This document shows positions 33,336 to 42,177 of a DNA stretch of 64,000 bases, in pieces. Both the position numbers and the translations under genes were made by a program. Below the pieces are notes generated by a model. It was not told where the DNA came from, did no database searches, and saw only the letters and a list, made by a program, of their open reading frames with translations. The stretch is from contig CABQHM010000011.1 in NCBI GenBank assembly GCA_902464015.1, positions 6,563 through 70,562 of the forward strand, written 5' to 3'. Source of the stretch: an uncultured Coriobacteriales bacterium (GTDB lineage: Bacteria; Actinomycetota; Coriobacteriia; Coriobacteriales; UMGS124). Position 1 is the stretch's first letter. Every line of letters starts with the position of its first letter.

Positions 33336-34796
33336 ATCAAGAAGCTCCTGCTTGGAGTGGACATCGAGCTTAGTGTAGATGTGCTTGACGTGGCCACGCA
33401 CGGTGTTTTCGGAAATGAGGAACGTCTCGGCGATACGAGTCTTGCTGTGGCCGCGCACGAGCAGCTCAAGCACTTCCTCCTCGCGTGCGGTGAGGCTTCC
33501 CTTGCGGGCGAGCTGGTGGCAGCGGGTGCGCAGGTTGTCGGCCGAGGAGCTGGCGGCGGGTGCGGCGGCCTCGCGCTTCTCCAGGTCGCGCTGGGTGGCA
33601 AGCGCGCGCATCTCGGGGGAGTCGTCCTCGGCCTGGTTCAGTTCGGAGAAGATGAGCCGGTTGCCAAGGGAGCGGTCGTCGAGCAGTACAAGAGCCACGA
33701 CCACGAGCGCCCAAGTGGCAATCGAGGTGATGAGCGGCTCGATGGGACTCTCAACCATGAGCAGGCCCGCCGCACTTCCTGCGGCAAAGGGCAGGGCGTA
33801 GGCGAGCCAGCCTGCCGCGTACACGGCCAATGCCGGGTAGGAGCTGTGCCTGGCCACATCGGCCACAGCCATGAACAGGAAGAACACCACGAGCAGGGCA
33901 TGGGCGGTGCGCACGAGCGCAAAGAGCACGGCATGGGCGCCGGTGCCTGCGAGGAACGGCTCGAACACAAGCACAGTGACCATGAGGATGAGAATGAGTC
34001 GCCAGGTGCGGCCAAAATCGATGCCGCGGCCTGCGACGCTGACCCACCAGATGAAGACAAAGGCGAGCAGTATCTCGGTGCCGTGGTTTACAAGCACGGA
34101 AAGCACGTAGGGGTTGGGTGTGGACTCGAGGATGGCCGTGCGGATGATGCCGATGGTGAAGCTGAATGCCACCACGCTTACCAATGCACGCGACAGGGAC
34201 CCCACGGTGCGGGCGTTGTAGTACTGCTCGGGCTTGCTTGCGGGTGGCAGGTTGCGCGCCGCATGGCGCATGCAGGCGAATGTGGCGAAGGGCAGGCACA
34301 CGAACACGGGGGCCGCCACGGCGCCGGGCAAAAAGTCGATGACCGTTTTGCAGGCAGAGCCCAGCGCCATCGTGCAGAAGAGCAGGGGAACCGAAAAGGC
34401 GAGGTCGAGTTTGGCATACACCTGGATCCAGCGGCCGTAGGCCCAGGCAACGCCCACCCCTCCCAAGGTTGCGCCCACTGCGGTGGCCACGGCGGGCGCA
34501 GTGGGCAGCTCGACCGATAGTGCCACGCCGCCCAACGCCATGAGGGTCGCCGACACAAGGTCGCGTGCGAGCATTCTGCGGTCCCCGGGCAGATTGAGGC
34601 GCTCGCCCGCCTTGCCTGCGCGCCAGGCGCCGATGCCTATCGCCACGAGCGCCACGCTCATGGCCGAGTACAGCACGGCCGTGACGGAGACGCCGCCGCT
34701 CTCAAGGAAGCGGTGGGTGGAGCAGTAGATCCACATGTGCACAAACGCCAGGCCCAAAAGGGACGGGCGAAGGTTTTTTAGGAAGTTTGCAAGCAT
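33318..34796 (-). CDS. LuxR-type regulator with a multi-pass membrane N-terminal half
   Basis: The 492-residue protein has about 12 hydrophobic segments through residue 390, of the MFS-like type found in coriobacterial regulators. A cytosolic LuxR helix-turn-helix follows (about 425-490): LTAREEEVLELLVRGHSKTRIAETFLISENTVRGHVKHIYTKLDV. It probably senses a small molecule through the membrane half and controls the adjacent reductase, which is divergent across a 327-base gap; that pairing is inference from position and from the second copy of this arrangement at 42-44 kb. TGGAGGAA precedes the ATG. Confidence 0.85.
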   Translation of the reverse strand: MLANFLKNLRPSLLGLAFVHMWIYCSTHRFLESGGVSVTAVLYSAMSVALVAIGIGAWRAGKAGERLNLPGDRRMLARDLVSATLMALGGVALSVELPTAPAVATAVGATLGGVGVAWAYGRWIQVYAKLDLAFSVPLLFCTMALGSACKTVIDFLPGAVAAPVFVCLPFATFACMRHAARNLPPASKPEQYYNARTVGSLSRALVSVVAFSFTIGIIRTAILESTPNPYVLSVLVNHGTEILLAFVFIWWVSVAGRGIDFGRTWRLILILMVTVLVFEPFLAGTGAHAVLFALVRTAHALLVVFFLFMAVADVARHSSYPALAVYAAGWLAYALPFAAGSAAGLLMVESPIEPLITSIATWALVVVALVLLDDRSLGNRLIFSELNQAEDDSPEMRALATQRDLEKREAAAPAASSSADNLRTRCHQLARKGSLTAREEEVLELLVRGHSKTRIAETFLISENTVRGHVKHIYTKLDVHSKQELLDLVERK

Positions 34797-35123
34797 GGTT
34801 CCTCCAGTGAGGCGGCAGTGCGCAAAGCGGTGAGCGAACGGCCCCTTTGGGGTTGTCTCGGAGTGTCGCGGGGCTTATTCGCGCCTGTACATAGTACTGC
34901 ACGTCTCGTGCCATTGACGCGAAAAACGATGGGTCACCCCACTCCAATCTGGGGTGTATACAAGCACTTTTACCTGCACAAACAAAGAAAGCCGCAAAGT
35001 GGGGGGCGAATGGGTTGCGCTGAGCGCGCTAGTGTTCGAGCTGTTCAACGCAAGGCACACGCCAAGCGAGGACGCATCAGCCACCGCTACAAAGCAAGGC
35101 ATGACAGAAAAGGGGTAATCGCT
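34797..35123. promoter_or_regulatory. Divergent control region between LuxR gene and flavoprotein reductase
   Basis: 327 bases without a gene. The clearest element is a perfect inverted repeat CACCCCA-N8-TGGGGTG at 34935-34956, followed directly by TATACA (34957-34962), which could serve as -10 of the reductase promoter with the repeat as operator. A TTGACG at 34914-34919 is too far upstream to pair with it. A GTACATAGTAC palindrome near 34887-34897 is a second candidate site. No riboswitch was recognised. Confidence 0.45.
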
Positions 35124-36854
35124 ATGCAAAGCAACGCAATGTCCCGCCGCTCGTTCGTTCAGACCGCAGCCGCCGGCCTCGCTGCCGCAGCCGCCGTGCT
35201 GCCGGGTGCCAACCCGCAGACGGCCCACGCTGCCGTCGCCGTTCCCGAGACGTGGGACTATGAGTGCGACGTCGCAGTCGTGGGCACCGGTACGGTTCTG
35301 ACCGGTGCCGGCAAGGCTGCCGCCGAGGGCAATCGCGTCATCATCATTGAGGCCGCAGGATTTATTGGTGGTACCACCTCCATCTCCAACGGTCAGACTT
35401 GGATGCCCCTCAACTCTACCGCCATGGCACAGGGCCTGGACAACTACGACGACGCCCTGGCCTACATCACCGCTACCGCCGCTGGCAAGTCTACGCCCGA
35501 GATTCTCGAGGCCTTTCTGAAGTACGGCCCCGAGGCCATCGACTTCCTGGCCGAAACAGCCGACCTCACTTGGGAGATCAGCCCCCGCGTCGACTACCAT
35601 ATCGACGTCTTCCCCGGCGCCAAGGACCAGACCCGCACCATCGCCCCTGTTGGCAAGCAGTCCACTGAGGCCGGCCAGATGACGGGCGCCTTCGGCACCA
35701 CCTCTTCGGGCTCCTATGTCACCGACCCGCTGTGCGACGGCGTCGTGAACAAGTACGGCGGTGAGCTGTTGCTCAACACCCGCGCCATGCACCTCATCAC
35801 CCGTGTCAACGACGAGGGCGTGACCGAGGTCTGCGGCGTGCAGGCCCAGGCCGAGGACGGTTCCATGATCAACATCAAGGCCACCAAGGGCGTCATCCTG
35901 GGCGCGGGCGGCTTTGGCTGGAACGACGACATGAAGAAGCGCTACATGGAGCTGCCGGCCAACCGCACCATGGAAGTCTCCACCTGCGTGGGCGACGGCA
36001 TCCTCATGGGTCAGGCCGTGGGCGCCGACGTCACGCTCATGCAGTACGCCTGGGGCCAGGTCGTCTGCGTCAACCCCGAGGACATGCCCTACCATGAGTG
36101 GTGCGAGAAGCCCACTGAGATCAACCACTTCGGCCTGGGCACCTTCTACGGCCTTATGTGCAAGCCGGGTTCCTGCGTGCTCAACAAGTTCGGCCGCCGC
36201 TTCATGGACGAGGCCGTTGACTACGACTCCCTCTACCATGGCTTCTGGGGCCGCGACCTGGGCGCCAACCAGACCGAGGAGGGAGGCACTTACGGCACGA
36301 GCTGGACGAACTGCCCGGCCTTCTACATCTGCGATTCCACTGTTGCCGATGCCGAGAACTCCGTTATGCGCGACTCCGACGGCAACATCGTGAGCTGGGT
36401 CGCCTATCAGGCCGACACCATCGAGGAGCTCCTCGACCAGATTCCCTGGCGTGACGACTACGCCCGCCAGAAGGCCTCCAAGACCATCGAGGAGTACAAC
36501 GAGAACTGCAGGAACGACATCGATCCCGAGTTCCACCGCGGCGAGACCACGTGGGATCAGGGCGGCACGAGCCGTCCCGAGAAGTCGCTGGCACCCATCG
36601 AGGTCGGCCCCTTCTACGGCATCATCTGCGAGCCCTATCCCATGTGCACCAAGGGTGGCCTGCGCGTGAACGAGAACGCTGAGGTCCTCTCTGTCACCGG
36701 TGAGGTCATCCCCCGTCTGTACGCATCCGGCAACAACTCCGGCATCGGCGGCCCGGGCCTCTTCTACAACGGCGCCGGCGGAACCCTGGGCCCTGGCTTC
36801 ACGTTTGGCTACATCGCCGGCATGAACGCCGCCCAGCTGACTCCCTGGGAGTAA
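35124..36854 (+). CDS. Tat-exported FAD-dependent reductase (fumarate/urocanate reductase flavoprotein family)
   Basis: The 576-residue protein starts with a Tat signal (MSRRSFVQTAAAGLAAAAAV) ending near AHA. The FAD_binding_2 fold follows (DVAVVGTGTVLTGAGKAAAE, ATKGVILGAGGFGWND, LYASGNNSGIGGPGLFYNGAGGTLGPGFTFG). The dinucleotide motif is unusual: the third glycine of GxGxxG is Leu (GTGTVL). There is no FMN domain, so electrons must come from a separate carrier. Coriobacteria use many such enzymes to reduce alkenes in host or diet metabolites; the substrate here is unknown. AGGGG precedes the ATG at 35124. The divergent LuxR gene is its likely regulator. Confidence 0.85.
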   Translation: MQSNAMSRRSFVQTAAAGLAAAAAVLPGANPQTAHAAVAVPETWDYECDVAVVGTGTVLTGAGKAAAEGNRVIIIEAAGFIGGTTSISNGQTWMPLNSTAMAQGLDNYDDALAYITATAAGKSTPEILEAFLKYGPEAIDFLAETADLTWEISPRVDYHIDVFPGAKDQTRTIAPVGKQSTEAGQMTGAFGTTSSGSYVTDPLCDGVVNKYGGELLLNTRAMHLITRVNDEGVTEVCGVQAQAEDGSMINIKATKGVILGAGGFGWNDDMKKRYMELPANRTMEVSTCVGDGILMGQAVGADVTLMQYAWGQVVCVNPEDMPYHEWCEKPTEINHFGLGTFYGLMCKPGSCVLNKFGRRFMDEAVDYDSLYHGFWGRDLGANQTEEGGTYGTSWTNCPAFYICDSTVADAENSVMRDSDGNIVSWVAYQADTIEELLDQIPWRDDYARQKASKTIEEYNENCRNDIDPEFHRGETTWDQGGTSRPEKSLAPIEVGPFYGIICEPYPMCTKGGLRVNENAEVLSVTGEVIPRLYASGNNSGIGGPGLFYNGAGGTLGPGFTFGYIAGMNAAQLTPWE

Positions 36855-36878
36855 GACAGGCTGTAAACCCCCTTTTTG

Positions 36879-36909
36879 GGCGCTTCTCCTTCGGGAGGGG
36901 TGCCTTTTC
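36879..36909 (+). terminator. Terminator of the reductase
   Basis: GGCGCTTCTCC and GGAGGGGTGCC form an 11-bp stem with a TTCG loop and G-T pairs, followed by TTTTCT. Confidence 0.8.
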
Positions 36910-36981
36910 TCGTTGTTAGATTGTTTCTGGTGTGTTAACCTGCCTAAATGCTCATCCGACGAGAAAAAGAGGGGGCTCGCT

Positions 36982-38493
36982 GTGGATATAAACGAATGGC
37001 TTGTCAAGGTGACAGGCGATATCGACGGCTTCATGTACACCTACATCCTGTTGGCGCTGCTTGTGTTCACGGGTATCTGGTACACGATTCGTACCCGCGC
37101 GGTGCAGATTCGCTATATCAAGGACATGTTCACCCAGCTCACGGAGAAGAAGCACGTTGAGGGCGGGCACGCCATCTCGTCGTTCCAGGCGCTGATGGTG
37201 TCCACGGCGAGCCGTGTGGGCACGGGCAACATCGCCGGCGTCGCCACCGCCGTCGCCACCGGTGGCCCGGGTGCCGTTTTCTGGATGTGGGTCATGGCGC
37301 TCGTGGGCGCCGCCTCGGCCTTCATCGAGTCCACGCTCGCCCAGATCTTCAAGGTGAGGGGCAAGGACGGCGAGTTCCGCGGAGGCCCCGCCTACTACAT
37401 CGAGCAGGGCCTGGGGCATCGCTGGCTCGGCGTCGTCTTCGCCGTGCTGCTCATCCTGTGCTTCGCGTTCGGCTTCAACGGCCTGCAGGCATTCAATGCG
37501 GCCAGCTCGCTTGAGTACTACACGGGCAAGGGCGCTCTCGGCCACAAGGCCGCCATTGCCTGCGGCATCGTGCTTGCCGTCATGACGGCGTTCGTCATCT
37601 TCGGTGGTGCGCGCCGCATCAGCGTCATCACCTCGATTATCGTGCCCGTCATGGCGCTTGTCTACATCGCCATTGCTATGTGGACCACGTTCTCCAACAT
37701 CACCGACCTGCCTGCCGTCTTCGGCCTCATGTTCGCCTCGGCCTTCGACTGGCAGTCCATCTTCGGCGGATTCGCCGGTTCGGTCGTCATGCTGGGCATC
37801 AAGCGCGGCCTGTACTCCAACGAGGCCGGTATGGGCTCCGCGCCCAACGCCGCCGCCACCGCGAGCGTTTCCCACCCCGTGAAGCAGGGCCTCGTGCAGA
37901 GTCTGTCCGTCTACATCGACACGCTGGTCATCTGCACCTGCTCGGCGATGATGGTCCTCGTGTTCTATGTGCAGAACCCGGCTGCCGCCGAGGGTCTCAA
38001 CGGCATGCCTCTCGTGCAGATGGCCGTGAACAACGCGGTGGGCGAGTGGGGTATCCACGTCATCACGTTCGCCATCTTCGCATTCGCCTTCTCGAGCCTC
38101 ATCGGCAACTACTTCTACGCCGAGGGCAACCTGCGCTTCATCAAGGACGGCAGCCCCGTGCTGCTTACCGTGTTCCGCCTTGCCTGTATCGTTTTCATCT
38201 ACCTCGGTGCCGTCAACAGCTTCGACCTTGCCTGGAACCTGGCCGACATCTTCATGGGCTTTATGGCCATCATGAACCTCATCGCCATCCTGCTGCTGGG
38301 CAAATGGGCCATCCGCGCGCTCGACGACTACACGGCGCAGCGTAAAACCGGCAAGGACCCGGTGTTCGTGGCCGATTCCATCGAGGGCCTGCCCGCCACC
38401 CAGTGCTGGCATGTGGGCGAGGGAGACCTCAAGGACGTGGGTCCCGAGCCGGTGAAGCAGTTCTGGCGCGAGTCGATTGACCCGGAGCAGTAA
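36982..38493 (+). CDS. AGCS-family sodium:alanine/glycine symporter
   Basis: The 503-residue protein has about 11 membrane helices and the family signatures STASRVGTGNIAGVATAVATGGPGAVFWMW, FRGGPAYYIEQGLG, GIKRGLYSNEAGMGSAPNAAATA and SSLIGNYFYAE. It takes up small neutral amino acids with Na+. The GTG at 36982 follows GAGGGGG; an in-frame codon run continues about 23 codons upstream without homology. The tail after residue 450 is a soluble extension of about 50 residues. Confidence 0.92.
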   Translation: MDINEWLVKVTGDIDGFMYTYILLALLVFTGIWYTIRTRAVQIRYIKDMFTQLTEKKHVEGGHAISSFQALMVSTASRVGTGNIAGVATAVATGGPGAVFWMWVMALVGAASAFIESTLAQIFKVRGKDGEFRGGPAYYIEQGLGHRWLGVVFAVLLILCFAFGFNGLQAFNAASSLEYYTGKGALGHKAAIACGIVLAVMTAFVIFGGARRISVITSIIVPVMALVYIAIAMWTTFSNITDLPAVFGLMFASAFDWQSIFGGFAGSVVMLGIKRGLYSNEAGMGSAPNAAATASVSHPVKQGLVQSLSVYIDTLVICTCSAMMVLVFYVQNPAAAEGLNGMPLVQMAVNNAVGEWGIHVITFAIFAFAFSSLIGNYFYAEGNLRFIKDGSPVLLTVFRLACIVFIYLGAVNSFDLAWNLADIFMGFMAIMNLIAILLLGKWAIRALDDYTAQRKTGKDPVFVADSIEGLPATQCWHVGEGDLKDVGPEPVKQFWRESIDPEQ

Positions 38494-38534
38494 GAGCGCC
38501 TGGCTGAGTCGCCCAACATACGCGTGTTCCCTGT

Positions 38535-38563
38535 GCGGCACCCTTTGCGGGGTGCCGCTCTTT
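38535..38563 (+). terminator. Terminator of the symporter gene
   Basis: GCGGCACCC (38535-38543) pairs with GGGTGCCGC (38550-38558), followed by TCTTTG. Confidence 0.7.
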
Positions 38564-38638
38564 GTATACGGCCTGCTACCATAGGTGGCGCATGAAGACT
38601 GTGGAGGGTGCCCTATGTGGGCCCAGAGAGGATGTGCC

Positions 38639-39247
38639 ATGAGCGAGAAGAAGACGGTGGTTGTCGCCAGCAACAACGCCCACAAGATCGAGGAGATTCG
38701 CGCGATCCTGGGCGCGGTGCTGCCTGACGCCGAGTTCAAGTCGATGGGCGAGATCGGCGGGCTTCCCGAGCCCGAGGAGACGGGCACGACCTTCGAGGAA
38801 AACGCCTTCATCAAGGCGCAGACCATCCACGACCTCACCGGCCTGCCCACGGTGGCCGACGACTCGGGCCTCGTGGTGGACGCCCTCGACGGGGCGCCGG
38901 GCGTCTATTCGGCCCGCTATTGCGGCGTGCACGGGGACGACGCCGCCAACAACGCGAAGCTGTTGCGCGAGATGGAGGGCGTGCCGCAGGAGAAGCGCAC
39001 GGCCCGCTTTATGAGCTGTGTGACCTATGTCGACGCCGACGTGCGTACCTGCGGTATCGGCTCGTGCGAGGGCGTCGTGGGCTTCGAGGGCCGAGGCACC
39101 AACGGTTTCGGCTACGACCCGCTCTTCTGGCCCGAGGACACGCCCGGCAAGACCATGGCAGAGCTCACGCCCGAGGAGAAGAACGCCATCTCGCACCGCA
39201 AGCACGCCATCGAGGCGCTCGCCCAGGAGCTCGCGAAGCTCGGATAG
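38639..39247 (+). CDS. rdgB: XTP/dITP diphosphatase (RdgB/HAM1 family)
   Basis: The 202-residue house-cleaning pyrophosphatase has VVVASNNAHKIEEIRAIL, GTTFEENAFIKAQTI, VADDSGLVVDALDGAPGVYSARYCG, FEGRGTNGFGYDPLFWPE and the C-terminal SHRKHAIEAL. It removes ITP/XTP to protect DNA. I start at the ATG at 38639, where homology begins. Confidence 0.94.
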   Translation: MSEKKTVVVASNNAHKIEEIRAILGAVLPDAEFKSMGEIGGLPEPEETGTTFEENAFIKAQTIHDLTGLPTVADDSGLVVDALDGAPGVYSARYCGVHGDDAANNAKLLREMEGVPQEKRTARFMSCVTYVDADVRTCGIGSCEGVVGFEGRGTNGFGYDPLFWPEDTPGKTMAELTPEEKNAISHRKHAIEALAQELAKLG

Positions 39248-39262
39248 GCGCGCCTTATACGC

Positions 39263-39337
39263 AAAACGCAAACGTACGCGCGTTTTTTGAGGCTTTCCTG
39301 GGGAAACGCCGAAAAAAGCAGCGTACGTTTGCGTTTT
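39263..39337. repeat. Long perfect inverted repeat between convergent rdgB and dtd
   Basis: AAAACGCAAACGTACGC (39263-39279) is matched exactly by GCGTACGTTTGCGTTTT (39321-39337) with a 41-base loop that itself contains TTTTTTG and GAAAAAAG. It may act as a bidirectional terminator. The 17-base arms are GC-balanced and include the ACGTACG-like core, unlike the GC-rich terminators elsewhere here. Confidence 0.7.
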
Positions 39338-39387
39338 AATGCGAGAGGGGTCTGTATTGCGTGCCGTGCGGCGCGTCGGGTGGCGGC

Positions 39388-39834
39388 CTAGAGCTGGTCG
39401 GTGTCGAGCCAGATGGTGAAGGGGCCGGAGTTCACGAGGCTCACCTGCATATCGGCACCGAACTCGCCTGTCTGCACCTCACCCATGTCGGTGCGTACCA
39501 TCTCGCAAAAGCGCTCGTAGAGGGCACGCGCGGCGTCGGGGGCGCCGGCGGAGGTGAACGAGGGGCGGTTGCCGTGTTTGCAGTCGGCGTAGAGCGTGAA
39601 CTGGCTCACCACGAGCACCTGGCCGTCCACGTCGGCCAGCGAACGGTTCGTCTTGCCCGCCTCGTCCTCGAAGATGCGCAGCTTGCGAATCTTATCCCAG
39701 AGCTTGCGGGCACAGGCCTCGTCGTCGGCGTGCCCCACGCCGAGAAGGATGAGGTAGCCGCGCCCGATGCGGCCGACCGTTGCGCCCGCGATGTCGACCT
39801 GTGCCTGTTCCACGCGCTGGATGAGTGCTCGCAT
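39388..39834 (-). CDS. dtd: D-aminoacyl-tRNA deacylase
   Basis: The 148-residue protein has MRALIQRVEQAQVDIAG, GYLILLGVGHADDE, the family motif VSQFTLYADCKHGNRPSF and the C-terminal LVNSGPFTIWLDT (with the conserved Gly/Pro-rich NxGPxT). It hydrolyses D-aminoacyl- and Gly-tRNA-Ala mischarges. AAAGGA precedes the ATG at 39834. Confidence 0.95.
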   Translation of the reverse strand: MRALIQRVEQAQVDIAGATVGRIGRGYLILLGVGHADDEACARKLWDKIRKLRIFEDEAGKTNRSLADVDGQVLVVSQFTLYADCKHGNRPSFTSAGAPDAARALYERFCEMVRTDMGEVQTGEFGADMQVSLVNSGPFTIWLDTDQL

Positions 39835-39889
39835 GTGCGTCCTTTCAAAGTCGTCGTTGCCGGCAGACATGATACCAACGCTCGACACA

Positions 39890-39923
39890 AAGAGCCCCGC
39901 CTTCACAGGGAAGACGGGGCTCT
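39890..39923 (-). terminator. Terminator of the FMN/FAD reductase
   Basis: AGAGCCCCG and CGGGGCTCT form a stem with inner pairing; on the minus strand TTTGTGT follows. It lies 57 bases past the reductase stop. Confidence 0.75.
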
Positions 39924-39979
39924 GTGCGCATTGGGGGATGCGCGGAGGGGATTGTCGTGCGAGGGATTGTCGTCGTGCC

Positions 39980-41791
39980 TTACGCCAGGGCGTTGGCAGC
40001 GGCGGACTGGCCGGCGATGCGGCCGAAGACGATGATGTCGGTAAAGGAGTTGCCGCCCAGACGGTTGCCGCCCTGGACGCCACCCGTGCACTCGCCGGCA
40101 GCGAAGAGGTTGGCGATGGGGGTGCCGTCCTCCTTGGTCACCTGAGCGTCGGTGTTGATGGCCAGGCCGCCCATGGTGTAGTGGATCGTGGGGATACGCT
40201 TGGAGGCGTAGAAGGGGCCGTCCTCGACCTTGTCGCCCAGGAGCTTCTTGCCGGGGTCGACCATGGTGTCCTCGCCGGCGTCGATGACCGCGTTGTAGCC
40301 GTCGATGGTCTCCTCGAGGGTGGCGGGGTCGAGCTCGATCTGCTCGGCCAGGTCGGCGATGGTGTCGGCCTGGAAGCTGTGGCCGGTGGCCACGAGGTCG
40401 GCGATCTGGTCGAGACGGTCGTCGGTGATGTCGGTGGAGTCGACGATGAGCCACATCTCGTCGTTGGTCTGCTCGAGGATGGCGTTGGCGATCTCGTCGC
40501 GGCGGCCGTCCTCGGCGGTGAAGCGCTTGGCCTCGTCGTTTACCATGACGTAGTCCTCAACGCCCAGCCAGTTGCCCACGAAGGTGGCCACGCCGCCGTT
40601 CTGGGGGTCGCCGAGCGGGTGGATCTGCACGAGCTCCATGTTCTTGAGGCCGGCGCCGATCTCCTGGGCCATGGGGATGGCGTCGCCGGTGGCGCTCACG
40701 TTGCAGGAGGAGGGCATGGTCTCGGTCACGCGGGTGTCGTACTGCATGGCGAGCTGGGGGTTGCGGGCATAGCCGCCGGTAGCCATGACGACGGACTTTG
40801 CGGTGACGGTGACGGGGTTGCCGGAAGAGACGCGGGAGCCCGTGACGCCCGTGACGTTGCCGTCGGCGTCGGTGGAGATGGACTCAACCTTGGCGTCGGT
40901 GTAGTACTTCACGCCCAGGCGAGTGGCGCAGTCCATGAGGCAGCTCACGTAGTAGGCGCCGCCCTGCTGGCCCATCTTCTGAACCTTGATGGAGTGGCCG
41001 CGCTGCCACTTGCCGCCGATTGCCGTGAAGACCTCGTCGTTGAAGACCAGGCCGTGGGCCTCCATCCAGTGGATGCCGTCGAGGGCGTTGTCGGCCAGGA
41101 CATGCACGAGCTCGGGGTCGGCCTTCTCGTCGCCGCCCTCGTAGGTGTCCTCAAAGAACTTGTCGGCGCTGTCCTCGATGCCCATGGGGTCCTGGCGCTC
41201 GGGGTCAGGGGAGTTGAAGGTGCCCTCGCCGCAGTTGGTGTTGCCGCCGTAGATGTCCATCTTGTCGAGCAGGATGACCTTGGCGCCGGCCTCAGCGGCG
41301 GAGACAGCAGCGGCCATGCCAGCGCCGCCCGTACCCACGACCACGACGTCGCACTCCTCCTCGATGGCGGGTGCGGGCTCAAGGCCGCTTTCGGCGTCCT
41401 CGAGGGCGTCTACGTCGGCGCCGGCCTGCTCGTAGGCGTCGGCCAGAGCGGACTTGAAGCCGAAGGAGGTGAGGGTGGCGCCGGTCACGGAGTCGAGGTT
41501 GAGCGTCTGGGACTCAAGGGCGCGCTGCGTCAGGATCTCGATGGCGGCGTCGCCGATGTTCTTGGACTCGTTGGAGCGGGCGACGATGGCGGTGAGCTTG
41601 CCGTCCTTGAACGTGGCCTCAAGATCGATGTCGCCGTTGCGGCCGGTGCCGGTGGCGGCGTAGGTGCCGTCGGCGATGGAGGAAGCGGCCTGATCTGCCT
41701 TGGCGAGCTGGACGCCGCCCATGGCTGCGACGGCGGCGAGGCCGGCGGCGCCGGCGACGAACTGACGACGGGTGGAAGTAGCGGTGAACAT
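39980..41791 (-). CDS. Tat-exported FMN- and FAD-containing reductase (urocanate/fumarate reductase-like)
   Basis: The 603-residue protein has a Tat signal (TSTRRQFVAGAAGLAAVAA), an FMN_bind domain (about residues 37-120; VTGATLTS carries the expected covalent FMN Thr), then FAD_binding_2: VVVVGTGGAGMAAAVSAAEAG, VVMATGGYARN, FAAGECTGGVQGGNRLGGNSFTD. The FMN domain would pass electrons to FAD as in Shewanella urocanate reductase, so it can draw on a membrane quinol oxidase without a haem domain. Substrate unknown. AAAGGGG precedes the ATG at 41791. The LuxR gene lies 386 bases upstream on the same strand but with its own terminator. Confidence 0.88.
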   Translation of the reverse strand: MFTATSTRRQFVAGAAGLAAVAAMGGVQLAKADQAASSIADGTYAATGTGRNGDIDLEATFKDGKLTAIVARSNESKNIGDAAIEILTQRALESQTLNLDSVTGATLTSFGFKSALADAYEQAGADVDALEDAESGLEPAPAIEEECDVVVVGTGGAGMAAAVSAAEAGAKVILLDKMDIYGGNTNCGEGTFNSPDPERQDPMGIEDSADKFFEDTYEGGDEKADPELVHVLADNALDGIHWMEAHGLVFNDEVFTAIGGKWQRGHSIKVQKMGQQGGAYYVSCLMDCATRLGVKYYTDAKVESISTDADGNVTGVTGSRVSSGNPVTVTAKSVVMATGGYARNPQLAMQYDTRVTETMPSSCNVSATGDAIPMAQEIGAGLKNMELVQIHPLGDPQNGGVATFVGNWLGVEDYVMVNDEAKRFTAEDGRRDEIANAILEQTNDEMWLIVDSTDITDDRLDQIADLVATGHSFQADTIADLAEQIELDPATLEETIDGYNAVIDAGEDTMVDPGKKLLGDKVEDGPFYASKRIPTIHYTMGGLAINTDAQVTKEDGTPIANLFAAGECTGGVQGGNRLGGNSFTDIIVFGRIAGQSAAANALA

Positions 41792-42177
41792 GTGGACCCC
41801 TTTCGACACTGACTTTGACGTGCATTGCCTGATGGATGTCGCTTGGCTCGGCGCCTGCGCCTTGGGCGTCTTGCATCCCGTGCCTTGCATCCGGGGTGCG
41901 TGTGCCTTGGGCGCCGCGCTGTGCTTTGCTGACTCGTACAATGCGTCGAAAACGTCGCCGCCGAAATTGCACGAACGGTGCGATTGTTGGTTTTACCCCT
42001 CGCACACCTTTGGTGTGAGTCTCATCATGCCTGGTAGATTGATGTGTCAAGCCAAAAGGCGACGAAAAAGAAATCTGCCGCCCCTCGTGGTGCGAAGGGG
42101 CGGCAGATGCGTGCAGGGGGTCTCGCGGGGCTCGAAACGGGTCGCAAGACCCCGATGCGTGTCGTATTTTCGGGCGC
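41792..42177. promoter_or_regulatory. 386-base control region upstream of the FMN/FAD reductase
   Basis: It holds no gene. 42073-42108 is the LuxR terminator. A short inverted repeat CACACC-TTT-GGTGTG lies at 42003-42017 next to ACCCCT (41995-42000), and compares loosely with the CACCCCA/TGGGGTG operator candidate near the first reductase. No convincing -35/-10 pair was found. Confidence 0.35.
42067..42108 (-). terminator. Terminator of the second LuxR gene
   Basis: ATCTGCCGCCCCT (42073-42085) pairs with the arm ending GGGGCGGCAGAT (42097-42108); on the minus strand TTTCTTTTT follows. Confidence 0.9.

Noticed and set aside
36952..38850. 632-codon minus-strand frame opposite the symporter gene
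   Set aside because: Low-complexity Asp/Glu/Arg/Gly translation; the plus strand encodes an intact AGCS transporter.
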